This document shows positions 13,521 to 24,840 of a stretch of DNA of 64,000 bases, in pieces (position 1 is the stretch's first letter; each line of letters begins with the position of its first letter). The stretch covers positions 7,903,591 through 7,967,590 of the forward strand of contig CM038704.1 in the NCBI GenBank assembly GCA_021613375.1, given 5' to 3'. This DNA comes from Megaleporinus macrocephalus (Eukaryota > Chordata > Actinopteri > Characiformes > Anostomidae). A program made the position numbers and the translations under genes. A model generated the notes under the pieces. It saw only the letters and a list, made by a program, of their open reading frames with translations. It was not told the origin of the DNA and did not search any database.

Positions 13521-14109
13521 GAGACAGAGAGATCCCACTCCAGTTAATGCAATGACCATCAACCACCCACTGCTGACTTAACTACTTGACGGCTGAGCTA
13601 TTTTTAGAGCAAAGCAGAACATAAGTATTCATCTGAAGCACTCTTTTAGAAGAAATGACAGCACCAGATTTGAGCCTGTATGCTTAAAGGGCCTTGAACC
13701 GGTAGTTTTTGAGTTTTATTTAAACTCTACTCTGTAAACAGCAAGCGTTATCAACAAGTACCTTCACAGAAATCCAAGCCTGAGCCCCAAATTAGTGTTA
13801 CCACAATCACAAGAGGAAGAAAACCAAGAGTAACCAAGAAGGAGAATTCATCCTACTCTGGTCAGAACCAGCAAGCAAAAGAAATGAATATGCAGTGAAT
13901 ATTGATTTAATCATTAAGTATACGGCCAAAGCATGTTGACTCCTGAATATCACAACCATGTGTGCTTGGTGAATGTGTTGGTTTTATGTTGTTGCTGTCC
14001 AACGAACAACCGGTGTATCCATTGTGTTGAACTGTGGTTGGGACTTTGGCAGACCTGATGCCAAATTTTAGTCCCAACCAACTAAAATCAAACAGAATAA
14101 AACAAAACA

Positions 14110-14362
14110 AAAGGATGGATGGATGGGTGGTTTATTGAGCCCTGTGGGAAATTCAAAATCTCCACATTTAACCCATTTGTGCAGTGAAACACTCACATAT
14201 ACACACACTAGTGAACAGACACACTAGGGGTCAGTGAGCACACTTGCCCGGAGCAGTGGGCAGCCCTATCATGCCGCCTGGGGACTCAGGAGTTTGCTCA
14301 AGGGCACCTCAGTGGTGTCCTGTCAGTTCATGGGATCGAACCAGCAATCTTCTGGTCACAAG
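14110..14362 (-). mobile_element. tRNA-derived SINE, minus copy
   Basis: On the minus strand the distal part contains GGTTCGATCCCATGA, a polymerase III B-box-like sequence, preceded by CTTGTGACCAGAAGATTGCT. Blocks such as AGCAGTGGGCAGCCCTATC, TTGCTCAAGGGCACCTCAG and CACTAGGGGTCAGTGAGCAC recur at 54001, 57150 and (weakly) 46140. GGATGGATGGATGGG at the 5' edge is the simple-sequence tail. The CTCF-like core has a G-to-T change here. Confidence 0.75.
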
Positions 14363-14363
14363 T

Positions 14364-14543
14364 AGGGGTGGGTGATATGGCCCTACAATAATATCAAAAT
14401 ATTTATTTTGCTATTTTTGCGATAACGATACTCTTGGCAATATATCTAACCATTAAATTAAAAATAAATGTCAAGATTACACTACTGCAACAAAATGGAA
14501 ATTAAATTTTATTATTGCATACGATATTATTGCACACCCCTAA
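14364..14543. mobile_element. hAT-type MITE with GGGGTG...CACCCC ends
   Basis: The left end AGGGGTGGGTGATATGGC pairs with the right end GATATTATTGCACACCCCT. Internal GCGATAACGATACTCTTGGC and TGCAACAAAAT are shared with 59270-59440. It abuts the SINE on its left and a larger hAT copy on its right. Confidence 0.65.
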
Positions 14544-14561
14544 CTGAGATATTAAAAAATA

Positions 14562-15399
14562 GGCGGGGTATACGCCACGGCAGGGCTACATGTAGTTATT
14601 AGCGCAAGCAAGTCATTAAACATGGTCGAAACGGGTTTATTAACATTTTTAACGAGCTCATATGAAACAGCATAATATTTTTAACAAAATTATCAGTAAA
14701 TAAAGAAAGTAAATCAAACAAATATCCCCAATACTGCAATCATTACATTTAGACCCTTAATTTAAAACTAAAAAAGCTCATTAAAAAAATGCAGTCAAAA
14801 CTGCAGTCATTAAACACAGACACTATTTTAAACTAAATCTGTAATCATTAAATGTAGAATATTGAATTGCTGCTGCTGTTCTGTTTGTACCGGTCAGATC
14901 TGGTCTGTAGGTGTTCTGGGTTATTTGTTTTGTGTTAGCTGTGTGTGCTAGCTCTGCTGTTTACTGATACTCACTGTATTCAGCTGCGTGCATCAGATTA
15001 ATAGAGTTAGATTGTCTTTGTCTCGGTTCCTCAACGAGAGATTTTACACATTTTAAAAACGTCCTGGATGAGTCTGCTTCACATACAGTAAACACTGCCA
15101 GACAGACATGCTTACTTTCAGCGCTTCCTTTTCGCGAGGCCGCTGCTTTAGTCAGTCTGTGGAAAATGAAAGGGTGTGTATTTCCACCTAGTGGTTCAGA
15201 TAGGAATTGCAGGAAGCTGGCCGGAGGGGGTTCTCCTCTTCCTGGATGAAACGCTAGCTGGAAATACAGAAATTAGGCTCATTTGTTTAACGCCATTGAT
15301 TGGCTCTTGGGATCAGCTAAATTGGAGAAATATCGGCCGATCACATATTTTGATAAAAAATTGTCCGATACCAATACATAGCCGATCCTTCCATCTCTA
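14562..15399 (-). mobile_element. hAT-derived element with BED-finger remnant, minus copy
   Basis: Reverse complement of the elements at 54558-55325 and 62670-63376. Shared blocks: TACATGTAGTTATTAGCG, ACCGGTCAGATCTGGTCTGT, CCACCTAGTGGTTCAGATAG, CAGGAAGCTGGCCGGAGG and the terminal GATCCTTCCATCTCTA. The opposite terminus (about 80 bp in the sister copy at 62670) is missing where the MITE at 14364 abuts. Open frames inside are degenerate. Confidence 0.75.
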
Positions 15400-16249
15400 C
15401 TTCCTGTATGTCTCTCAGCCTGGGTATGCTTTGCTGGAAGCTCACGATGTTTTGAAACAGGTTTCTTCACACACACCCACACACATGCACCAACTACACT
15501 GTCAGCTTCAGATGAGTGTTAAAGTCGTTATGTGTTTTTTAATACGTATGAATGCTGTTTTGACTGGATTGTGTTTGTAATCTGTTACTCCATTGAGCAG
15601 TTGAGTCATTTAGGCTTTATGAGTGCAAAGAGGTCCAAAAACGATTCATCACAGGAAGGTGAATCATTTAGTCTGGACTTAGTTCAGCAGCTTAGCCAGT
15701 TGTTCATTTTGGCTGCACATTCCTGAATTTAAGAGACGGGTAGACAGCCAAAGAATTCAGAAACGATTCGTTTAGTACTTCTTCAGAGCCCTTACTTGAT
15801 AGCACAGATCTCTGTATAGGTTCTTCATGAGCTTTGGGGGAACCACTCTTATCCATGGGCGTCTGATGTCAATACCTTGAAATATTGCATGAACACTGCC
15901 TTCGTTATTAGACCTGCCACGTTAGTTTGAGATGCTTGTTTCAGTAAATCAGTATTATGTTGGCCCCAAGGAGATAATAAAGCATTCAAGGTCGTATTTC
16001 TGACGCGCCTCCTGGCAGCTTAATTCTGGCGTATTCTGATGGCCTTGCACTGTGTGATAGAACAGCTGCTGAAGGAAGAAAGCATAGTGACTTATTTTAA
16101 TGCTTCATCTCCAAATTATTGATCACAGTGAAATGAATGTAACTGAAGTAAAGTCTACAAGGCGTTGGCTGTTATTCTTTAAAGTTACCAGCAGACGTAA
16201 TGCTTCACTGTTTAGGTAGAACACGTTCTTATCTTTAAAAGCATGTAGA

Positions 16250-16505
16250 TGGAAATAGTCCTGGCCTTTTTCTGTGTGTAATTTGCATGTTCTCTCTGCG
16301 CCTCTGTGGGTTTCTTCTGAGTGCTCTGGTTTCCCCATACAGTTCAAGGACATTCAGGTAGGTGGATTGGAGATACTAAATGGGCCAAGGTGTGTTTGTG
16401 TGTGTGTGTGTGTGAATGTATACGTCTGTGTATTTGCCCTGTGATGGACAGGTTGACGCTCTAGGGTGTTTCCTAGATTCTGCTCAATGAGCTCTGGCAC
16501 CACCC
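16250..16505 (+). mobile_element. LINE 3' end, fish RTE-like type
   Basis: It has the order of blocks common in fish LINE tails: TTTGCATGTTCTCTCTGCG, GTGGGTTTCTTCTGAGTGCT, CTGGTTTCCCCATACAGTTC, GGATTGGAGATACTAAATGG, a (TG)n tract, then CCCTGTGATGGACAGGTTGA. It is 5' truncated with no reverse transcriptase part here. RTE-like is from family recollection. Confidence 0.6.
16389..16414. repeat. (TG)n tract within LINE tail
   Basis: TGTTTGTG followed by nine TG dinucleotides inside the LINE 3' end. Confidence 0.9.
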
Positions 16506-16750
16506 ACGCAAACCCCAAAGTTGTAATTAATTTAAAAATGAAGACACTCCTGTAGTTTACTGTTTAAGGCCACATAGCTTAGCCTGGTGTTTTCTTCTTT
16601 GGAGTAGTTGTCTGAAATTGTTGATAGTGGCCTGTTTAGCTTGACGTACGACAGCCAAGACTTTTTACTATGGCAGATCAGTTAACCGCCACCGGGCACT
16701 GGCCTTGTGTCTTCCTCTGTCCTTTCTGGACCTGCCCACTGAAAGTCTAG

Positions 16751-17290
16751 TCAAGTTTATTTGTGTAGCACTTTTTACAACAATGTTGTCACAAAGCAGC
16801 TTTACCAATGTTTGAAAGCATGAAAACATGAAATCACAACACTTTATCCACTGTGAGAAAGCCAGAGGCGACGGTGGCAAGAACAACTCCCTCAAAACTG
16901 GAGGAAGAAACCTCGCGAGGAACCAGACTCACAAGCAGAAACCCATCCTCCTGTATTTACTGTTTATTAAACTAAAGCTGAGTCTGAAGGTAAAAGCTTT
17001 AGAAGCTGTACAGGTGATACATCAGGTGGATGATACAGTGATGCAGTCAAGGATGGAGCAAATGGCACGAATGGAGAGGAGAACTGGTTGGTGACAGGGG
17101 GGCCCTGGTGGTCAGTCCATTACAGTATTCGGCGGGGCAGGTGGGCGGTTATTACCTCAGAAAGAGAAAAGAGACAGAGTTAGTTCTGGTTTGGGTTAGT
17201 ACAGAGACAGAGTTAGTTCTGGGTTCAGAGCGTTTCAGAGTGTAGCTGGCGACTCTGGCAGATCTGATTATAAACAGAAAAGTAACTGAT
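16751..17290 (+). repeat. Composite dispersed repeat carrying the minisatellite seed
   Basis: It starts with CAAGTTTATTTGTGTAGCAC and CACAAAGCAGCTTTACCAAT and continues through AGGAAGAAACCTCGCGAGGA (similar to 63411-63700). Then come GATGATACAGTGATGCAGTC and AGAACTGGTTGGTGACAGG, a block ending CTCAGAAAGAGAAAAGAGAC, about two 33-bp units (17172-17230), and GGCAGATCTGATTATAAACA. The last blocks also bracket the large array at 35221-38186, so this copy looks like the unexpanded form. Confidence 0.75.
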
Positions 17291-18304
17291 GTTCTAGCAA
17301 GTTAATATGAGGTTAGAAAGGGGGTTTCTAGTTAGGAGAGGACAAGAGAGGACAGGAGAGGAGTAGAGTAGAAGAAGCAGCTTGACCGTTGGAGGCGATG
17401 AAGCTCGCTGTGAGCATGTTTATTTAATGCAGAGTGAAAATTTTCTTTCTGATGTCTTTCTTTTTTGATGTCATACTAAGTTTAAAATTACTACTAAGTT
17501 TAAAAAAGTCATACTAAGTTTAAAAAAGTCAACACTTCATGTACATTTGTTCTGCTTAATAACTAGATTTAACTTTAAAATCAAAAATGTGGCATAAAGT
17601 TTGCACAGACCATGTTTTCTCCTGCCCTGTATGTTTAAATGTGTGGTATAACCAGCTACTTTATATTAAAAGTGCAGAGAAAGAACATGCTTAGCCATTG
17701 TGTGACCCTTATCAAGTTTCATGTTGTTGTTGTTCTTTTACTAGGTGTAAATAAGTGAGCGCATTCTGTAGCGAGACACACTTTTGTATGCTTGACTTTA
17801 ACATATTGGATGACACACATAACTATAGTTATATAATTATAATGTGGTCTGTGCAAACTATATGGCACATTCTAATTATATGTGTCTTTTCTTCAGTATG
17901 TTAAACTCTGTGATCTCTGTAGAGGATGTGTTTTTCAATTTTGTAATCAAAAAGTCATGTAACTTGACCAGGAACACCCAAACGCTCACATGTCTGTAGC
18001 TTGTGGGGGCCCTTTTTATAAATTAGAAAGTGGAACGTACTTGAGTCTAAGCGGAAGTGCTCTGAAATGTAGAGTCTCTCTTGGCGATAAAGACCGTCTT
18101 TGTGTGACGAAGAGTTTTAACGGACTCCATAGATCAGACTCGGGAGGAGCTCTGTGAAAGGACCATTGTTGTGTCCACTTACAGACGTGTGTCTGTGTGC
18201 GAGTGATTTTGAGAAATTAGTGCTGAAATGCAAGTTAAGCTCTGATTGGCTGAGAGGCATTCTGTGAGTTTCTATATCTGCCGACTGGATCCGTTGGTAA
18301 CACT

Positions 18305-18522
18305 TGGTTCACCTGGTTGACCTGCAGCCCTCTGAAGCGTGATGCTCTGTACCATTCTGCTCTTCGCTTTGTTACTAAAGCTCATTTTAGAACTCATCAC
18401 TGTTTCCTTTACATTCTGGTTAACTGGCCGTCATTACATCTGCGTCGCAGTATACACTGGTTCACACTCATTTACAAAACTCTGCCGGGTCGGTCACCAC
18501 CTTACTTACAGAATCTGTTGCA
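18305..18522 (+). mobile_element. LINE fragment, C-terminal reverse transcriptase coding
   Basis: It translates to a stretch containing RDALYHSALRFVTKAHFRTH, then LVNWPSL..RR..HW..LIYKTLPGRSPPYL. This pattern follows the reverse transcriptase fingers/thumb in fish CR1/L2/Rex-like retrotransposons. It is 5' truncated and interrupted at 18523 by a hAT insertion. The LINE resumes at 19068. It is non-functional. Confidence 0.7.
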
Positions 18523-19067
18523 TAGGGCAGGGGCGATGTGCCAACGTAATTGTTTACAAAATAATGACGATTAGCATAACGCGTCTACTGAAAGCGCAGC
18601 TGCTTCTCAAATGTCTCTCCGCCAAAATATGTAGCCATCAAAAAACTGTCCAACTTCTTGTGCATGTCATTTGTGCCTCTAAATGTCCATCGGAGCGTGT
18701 ATATATATATATATATCATGAATGATATATCTCGTCGCTGTCCAATGAAAAACAAGTATCTCCAAAATTGCAACTTTACAAGAGAGTCCAAAAACACACT
18801 TTACTTTCAGTGTAAGTCAATGGAATTTTTCCAAGCTATTTTGGAGCATTTCTATTCATCATGAAATTTTCGTGTTCAAATGATGTAGAAAACTCAAAAT
18901 TGGCAAAAATGGAGATGTGTGTTTTTAATTGGATATATATATATATATATCATCCATCAGTTACAAATTGATAACAAAATAATGAAAATTACAGTAATCT
19001 AAAAATTAGTTGTTAGATTAATCGATTAATCCGGGGGGAAAAAAACAAAACGTTAGGTGCAGTCCTA
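18523..19067. mobile_element. hAT element with perfect 8-bp target duplication, inside LINE
   Basis: Flanked by CTGTTGCA on both sides (18515-18522 and 19068-19075), an exact 8-bp duplication as made by hAT transposases. The ends begin TAGGGCAG and (reverse complement) TAGGACTG. The right part AATCGATTAATCCGGGG and TTAGGTGCAGTCCTA is typical of fish hAT MITEs; a related end is at 32915-32996. It contains a further TIR MITE at about 18697-18960. Confidence 0.85.
18697..18960. mobile_element. TATA-flanked MITE nested in the hAT element
   Basis: Bordered by (TA)n on both sides. The left arm reads CGTCGCTGTCCAATGAAAAA. The core CACTTTACTTTCAGTGTAAG and TCAATGGAA.TTTTCCAAGC is shared with 24560-24770 and partly with 20655-20760. 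The right arm ends TTAATTGGATATATA. In the 24.5-kb copy the end reads CCATTGGACAGCGAC, the inverse of the left arm, which shows the TIR. Confidence 0.7.
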
Positions 19068-19165
19068 CTGTTGCAGCCAGTACTTGCCAGGCTGTTATTG
19101 TAAATAAGAATATGTTCTTAATGACTTGCCTGGTTAAATTAAAGGTTAAATAAAAAAATTATAAT
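19068..19165 (+). mobile_element. LINE 3' tail, continuation after the hAT insertion
   Basis: Resumes with CTGTTGCAGCCAGTACTTGC and ends TGACTTGCCTGGTTAAATTA then AAGGTTAAATAAAAA, a 3' tail common to fish CR1/Rex-type LINEs. Removing the hAT insert and one 8-bp copy rejoins it to 18522. Confidence 0.65.
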
Positions 19166-20654
19166 AAATAGTAAATTACAAATAAAAAGCCTGCAAGGAA
19201 GAACTATACTGAATACCGTTTTTGTCTTGACTGTAAACTCCCATTGCAATCAGTGACGCTGTGTGCGCTAGGCTTAAGCGACAGGTTTTAATTAATTAAC
19301 ACTGGGGTTAAGCACGTCGTCGTGGTCAAAATGCTCACGATTGAATGGTCTGGCCGACCTTTTGCACTCGCAGCTCAACCAACCCAGAAACTTGAAAGAT
19401 GTTTTAACCATTTATCCAGGGTGGAGGAGATCCATACGTACAAAGTGTGAAATGTTCTTTGCATCGAGCTTCACTGTAAAATATAAATGTAACTATTATT
19501 TATTTATTTATTTGCCAATGATATTTTTTACTTAATTATTGTTGGGTTTTTGGGAAATGTTTGTAATAAGTTTCTGAGATTGAAAACAATGATGACTAAT
19601 AGCCCACAAGGAGAACCACTCAATAGGGGCTGCAGTCCGTGGGATGAAGACCACAGATCTGATTAAATATGGAATTTACTCAGTACTTAAAACCTCTCAC
19701 AATCTGTATCAGGGTCTTTATTAACAAAGACTTATTAACAAAGACTTACTATGAACTGCAGAATTGAACAGAACCTCACCACTCTGGCCAACAAGACTGA
19801 TCTTGGATCAGATTGCTCTGTAATTATGACTTAGACTGTTTGGGTGACTATTTATTGGTCATCATTGGTACGATAGTCATAATTGCAAGTAAAGGATTCA
19901 CATCTTTTCTTGTTCTGTGTTATGTTGCAAGCATTAAGTTGTTTACTTGCTAGCTTTGTTTACTGTAGCTAGCACTGTTTGGGCTGTCAGATCAAAAGAA
20001 TGTTCTAATTAGCAGACATTACTTAGTGCTGCCCCATTACATGCTACAGTAACAAGTCAGAGTTCAGTGCTGCTCTGTGTTTCCGTAAGCCTCGTGATGT
20101 CTCAGTGCATTAAACTAACGCTTTCTTTTATTTATATTCATTTGCCTCAGTACGAAACACTCCTTTCACATATGTTGCAGCATAATGTCGCCAAAATCTG
20201 AAGACTGTGGGAGAGTATCGCAGTCAGCGTACATCACTACAGTCTTCTCAAATAATTGCTATTGGGTGATTGTGATATAAGGGTGACAGGCTGCCTTTTA
20301 AGTTCTAGTGTTTAACAACATTTAACAAGTTTTACACGCTACCACAAACTGGAGTATGTGGTAAAATGTATATATAATTATAATTTAAGTTTCCTCTGCC
20401 ATATACTGCATTGTGACACACAACTGAGTGAAATTCAGTAGTAGAGCATTTTGTGTACTGTAGGTGAAGATGTTAGGATGTTGGAGGGTGATATTTTCTA
20501 AAGATGTTTTACAGACAGGCCATCAGTCATTGGATTTTTTAAATGAACTAAGCTTAATATGACCAAACTAACAAGTTTATTATAGATTTAAACTTTACCT
20601 TAAACCTCTTTAATGTGCATTTTGTTTTATTTATATAATATATATGTATATACA

Positions 20655-20758
20655 TGTTTTTTTCCAAGCTGTTTTGGAGCACTTCTATTGGTCCATTCTT
20701 CATTAAATTGTCACACAGTATAAATGGCCATTGTCGTGTTCAAATTATGTAGAAAACA

Positions 20759-20760
<2 letters not shown>
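20655..20760. mobile_element. Partial TATA-flanked MITE
   Basis: Shares TTCCAAGCTGTTTTGGAGCA, TTCTATTGGTCCATTC and GGCCATTGTCGTGTTCAAAT with the copies at 18697 and 24560. The left arm is absent; the right side runs straight into a long (TA)n. Confidence 0.65.

Positions 20761-20763
<3 letters not shown>

Positions 20764-20837
<74 letters not shown>
20764..20837. repeat. (TA)n microsatellite, ~37 units
   Basis: Pure TA dinucleotides. Open frames on both strands through it (Tyr-Ile repeats) are artefacts. Confidence 0.97.
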
Positions 20838-20841
<4 letters not shown>

Positions 20842-21514
20842 CATCATATATGGAAAACACTCCATATAACAGGAGGTGGCAGCGCCCTGTTTTTGTAATC
20901 AAGAACAATACAACTAGAAGGTTCACAAAAGGTCTAGTCTGACGTGCTAGAGGGAACTTGGGTGCAGATATAAACATTCCTTTTAATGAGGGTTCATACA
21001 TTAAACACTGAATTGTGTGTGTTTGGAGAATATTCGTAATTAAACAGCAGTCTGTCATGTTGTGCTGTTAAGTCCCTTGTGCACTCATTTCCGTCTGTCT
21101 TTATACAGAATGTGATATTTTCTCATTGATAGTAGTGTGTTAATGTAGTATTTGTTTAATAATTAAGGCCTTTTATTAGCAAACATGATCAAAGTGCCCA
21201 TCTTCAGTAAAAAGACTTATTTGCACTGGTATTGAATGTTGAGGCTAACCTTTATGTACTCTTGAGGTTCTCTTTAATTCTCTTTTTTTTCTTCTCCTGC
21301 ACGGATTTGTTAAATAGCCAGAAATGTCCCACAATGTCTGTGTGATTTAGTGATTGAGATGTAAACGAAGACATTCAGAGTGAGTTTAGTGTGAAATGGC
21401 TGATTGGTGGTGATGGGAACCAGGGGCCACCATGTCTACGACACAGATATAGATATTTTGTTTGCTGTCAGGACTGCCAGTGAGCCTACACATGCCTTGT
21501 CAATTGTGTAAAGT

Positions 21515-21690
21515 TGAAAACCTGAAATTATACATTTTCTTTAGAGACTGTATGCGTCCCTCCAGGTCCAAAACTTTTTCTCAAAGCTGTCATGAAAGAG
21601 CACGTCAGACATCAGGCAGCGTATTCATAACAATTTCATGTAATAACTTTCTGTGGGGGAGGTTTTAAAGGTGGACTTCTGATTCCATTC
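21515..21690 (+). repeat. Dispersed repeat, intact copy
   Basis: Its left part AAAACCTGAAATTATACATT matches 22588. Its right part ACGTCAGACATCAGGCAGCG, TATTCATAACAATTTCATGT and TGATTCCATTCACC matches 23828-23920. The second copy is therefore the same element split by about 1.1 kb. Confidence 0.6.
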
Positions 21691-22587
21691 ACCACCTCTG
21701 TGAACAATTCTGACTCAGTGAGTCCCTCTAGAACAGAGCATTTCATACCAAACCACTCAGAATGACTTTGTTTGCATCATAAGCACTTAATTATACATAC
21801 AATTTGAAAGACCAAAAGAAAAAGCCGTGAGCTTATGAGTCCACTTGGACAGGAGACCAAGATGGAATGATGAGAGAAGGAAATAGTGATTGCAGATTGT
21901 GGTGCAAAGGGCAAGTTGACTCACCCTCCCAAAAATCTTTGAAAGGCAACGTGTCTGCACATGTACTGAAAATAATGATGTGTTAAAATCTATCTTTAAA
22001 CAAGTTTTAAATACTTTCCGAAGTTCTTCACATACACTGTGTGAACCAAAATAAGATCAAATATCAAATTCTTTTCTTTTTTTAATACAAAAATGTTTCC
22101 TATGATTGACAAAAACTACTCAGCACAAAACAATCCAGCATATACTTTCATTTATTTCTTTGTGGCTCTAGACTTGCATGCTAAATGTGGTGTGCCAGAC
22201 TCACAATTAGTTGTGGTTGTGAAGTCACAACTCATGTTTGTAATTGTTCCATCTCCTCTGCAGGTAGGTTACTAGCTCTGTCTTGTCAGGTTAAACTTAG
22301 TTTGAAGCTTAAGGCTATAATAAACGAATTACTGTTTCTTTGATTGTATAATTGCAGTCCAATTGCAACTTGGTATAAAAGCAATTCATCTTTCAGCCAC
22401 ACTTTTCACTGCGTTTATAGCTCCCTAGAAATAAGTTATAGCTTCTGTGTAACGCTAATTCAGGCCAATTTACTCACAGGTTCTACATGTGTGTTAATGT
22501 TTACAGATCTGTATCAGCATTGACTAACAATTCCTATATAAGTGCCGTTATAGTTTTGTAATTTTAGTGATGGGGGGTGGGAAATAT

Positions 22588-22640
22588 TGAAAACCTGAAA
22601 TAATACATTTTCTTTGGGGACTCATAACATGCATTACTCT
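22588..22640 (+). repeat. Left half of split dispersed repeat
   Basis: AAAACCTGAAATAATACATT and TTTCTTTGGGGACT match the intact copy at 21519. The right half resumes near 23815. Confidence 0.55.
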
Positions 22641-22644
22641 TCCC

Positions 22645-23810
22645 TTAAAGGATAAGCACCACTTGTGGACACCGCTGGTGATTTCACATTGTTGTAGATA
22701 CTGAAAATATATAAACATGATTTAAAATTCGCTCCTTAATTTGCTTTAAAATAGACTATTTTTATTAAATTGGCGAAAAAAACCTGAGCTTACTACTGAA
22801 ATTCCTGAACGCAACTGTGTGACGTCACTGGTGGACAACAGTGAACAACGCCATGGTGAAACACAATGACTGTGAATGTTCCAGCTGCTTCTTCAGATTC
22901 TGATGATATTTCTGAATTTGAATCTGAAAGAGCTGTAATGTAGAAATAGACCACCATATCACTTAGTCCTGAGACTTTTAGTCAAACCACACCCACAACA
23001 GCAGCTCATCCTGAGTGTAAACAGTATCTAGCTAAATAACCAACATTATTCATGACAACAGCCTAGCAACCAGCTAAACTCAGGTATAGAGGTACAGTTA
23101 TTGTAGTAAATGTGATTAAAGTGGAACTCACACTTATACGACTCTATAAATCTTCATAACTCAACTACGTTAGCTTAGCAGAACCTGAACCACCAAACTT
23201 AGCAAGTGAAGCTAATGTTAGCTAACATCAGCTAAAGCAGGCTCAGTAACTGAGCTTACCTGGTTTACCTCCACGTACACGGAGGCTCTTGAACTCCTCT
23301 CGCTGGTTTCCTTACACGCCCATATTGTTGGAACAGCGCCAGACTTAAGATCCAGTCGTCGTGTAAGCCTACGTACCATAGTCGTGATAATCTTTAGTCG
23401 TGTAATGATCACTACAGATGATGGAGTGAGAGGACGGTCCTTTCCAATGTGCTCGTTTAAAGTTTTATTCCACTTTCCGGATATTTGGGGGTCTTTGGGC
23501 CGTTTGTGTTGGGGGGTCCACTGTACATCTAATTACTGCAGTCAAAAACAACACCACCTTTCTGTCATAGTGTATTACTGTAAGTGCATCTTCTAGCGCT
23601 GTTGTCCACCATCTACGTCACACGTATAACACCTACGGCAGTTTCCGAACAGTGGGCGGCGCTAAACAGTCTGTTAAGCCGTATTTCTTGACTTTATAAA
23701 CAATAAAATGATTTCTGACTTTCAATAGTCACAAGTTAGAATTTAGACTCCGCTATATGTGTTTTACATTTTCATATTAGCTGGTGGTTAGCCTGGTGGT
23801 TAAATCTTCT
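22645..23810. mobile_element. Probable inserted DNA element with subterminal inverted repeats
   Basis: It lies between the two halves of a repeat that is continuous at 21515-21690. Near the left, GTGTGACGTCACTGGTGGAC then AACAG (22818-22842) is inverted near the right as CTGTTGTCCACCATCTACGT then CACAC (23602-23626). Exact ends and target duplication are not resolved. No coding capacity is seen; the small frames inside are not family-like. Confidence 0.5.
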
Positions 23811-23814
23811 CAAT

Positions 23815-23930
23815 GTTTTCATAAACAGCATGTCAGACATCAGGCCATGTATTCATAACTGTTTTTGTAATAACTTCCTGTGAGGGAGTTTTTAGAGGTG
23901 GATGTCTGGTTCCATTCGCCCCCACTTTGA
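23815..23930 (+). repeat. Right half of split dispersed repeat
   Basis: TGTCAGACATCAGGCCATGT, TATTCATAACTGTTTTTGTA and TGGTTCCATTCGCCC match 21605-21690 with substitutions. Confidence 0.55.
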
Positions 23931-24536
23931 AGATGACTTCGCATTTCTAGTTTTGACAGTATTTTCTTTAGAAAAAAGTATGAAATATACAGTTTGATCA
24001 TGTGCATGTTGTTGTTTTTGCTGTGCTTTGAAAGTCGTTTTAGCTGTCAGCTTAGGATGTGTCTCTGCATGCCTAAATACCTGCATACATTATACAATAA
24101 CTGCAGAAATGCTCTCAGATAAGAAACCCAAGGCACTTGTGTAGGGTAACTGCAACCTGTAGGTTTAGACATCTTGAGGTAGCATGGTGGAAAACTACTG
24201 CAGCAGTACAATATGAAAAAACAAACAAAGGGAAAGCTTTAGCTGTGTGTCACAGAACTTGTACGTCACAGTGTGGGATGGTCTCTGTGCGTGCTGGTAG
24301 AGCTATGAGTTCAAACATGATAAACTCTTTAACCAGGAAACATCTCAAATCAAGTCAAAACAAGCACAGCTGTGTGCCTTAAACTTGCACAAGAACAAGT
24401 GTTTACTTTGTCATATGCAGAATCAGCTCCTTGAGCTGATGCGATTTCGAGAAGCCAAACTGTTTTTCTCACTAATTTTAGGCCAAACAACAAGCTAACG
24501 CTGTAGAAAGTTGACTTGAGGTTCTCTGGTGGATGT

Positions 24537-24778
24537 GGGTGTATATGTGTGTATATATGTGTGTAAATATATATAAGTATCTTCAAAATTGCAGCTGTAC
24601 AGAAGAGAACAAAAACATACTTTACTTTTAATGTAAGTCAATGGAACCAAGCTATTTTGGAGTGCTTCTATTGGTCTATTCATCATGAAATTTTCATACA
24701 ATGTAGATGACCATTGGCGTGTTCAAACCATGTAGTAAACTCAAAATCGACAAAGATGTTTTCCATTGGACAGCGACC

Positions 24779-24809
<31 letters not shown>

Positions 24810-24840
24810 TGTGTGTGTGTGTATATGTGTATATATTCAT
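24537..24840. mobile_element. TATA/GT-flanked MITE copy
   Basis: It begins in GTGTATATATGTGTGTAAAT, shares the TACTTTTAATGTAAGTCAAT core with 18780 and ends CCATTGGACAGCGACC followed by (GT)n. The terminal motif is the inverse of the left arm at 18733, confirming a TIR of about 15 bp or more. Confidence 0.7.
24779..24822. repeat. (GT)n microsatellite
   Basis: Two GT tracts separated by one TATG interruption, starting at the MITE terminus. Confidence 0.95.

Noticed and set aside
15176..15580. 134-codon frame containing LVVQIGIAGSWPEGVLLFLDE, also seen at 62716-62973 on the other strand
   Set aside because: The same peptide appears because both are hAT copies; the frame runs past the element end and has no known domain, so it is not a gene.
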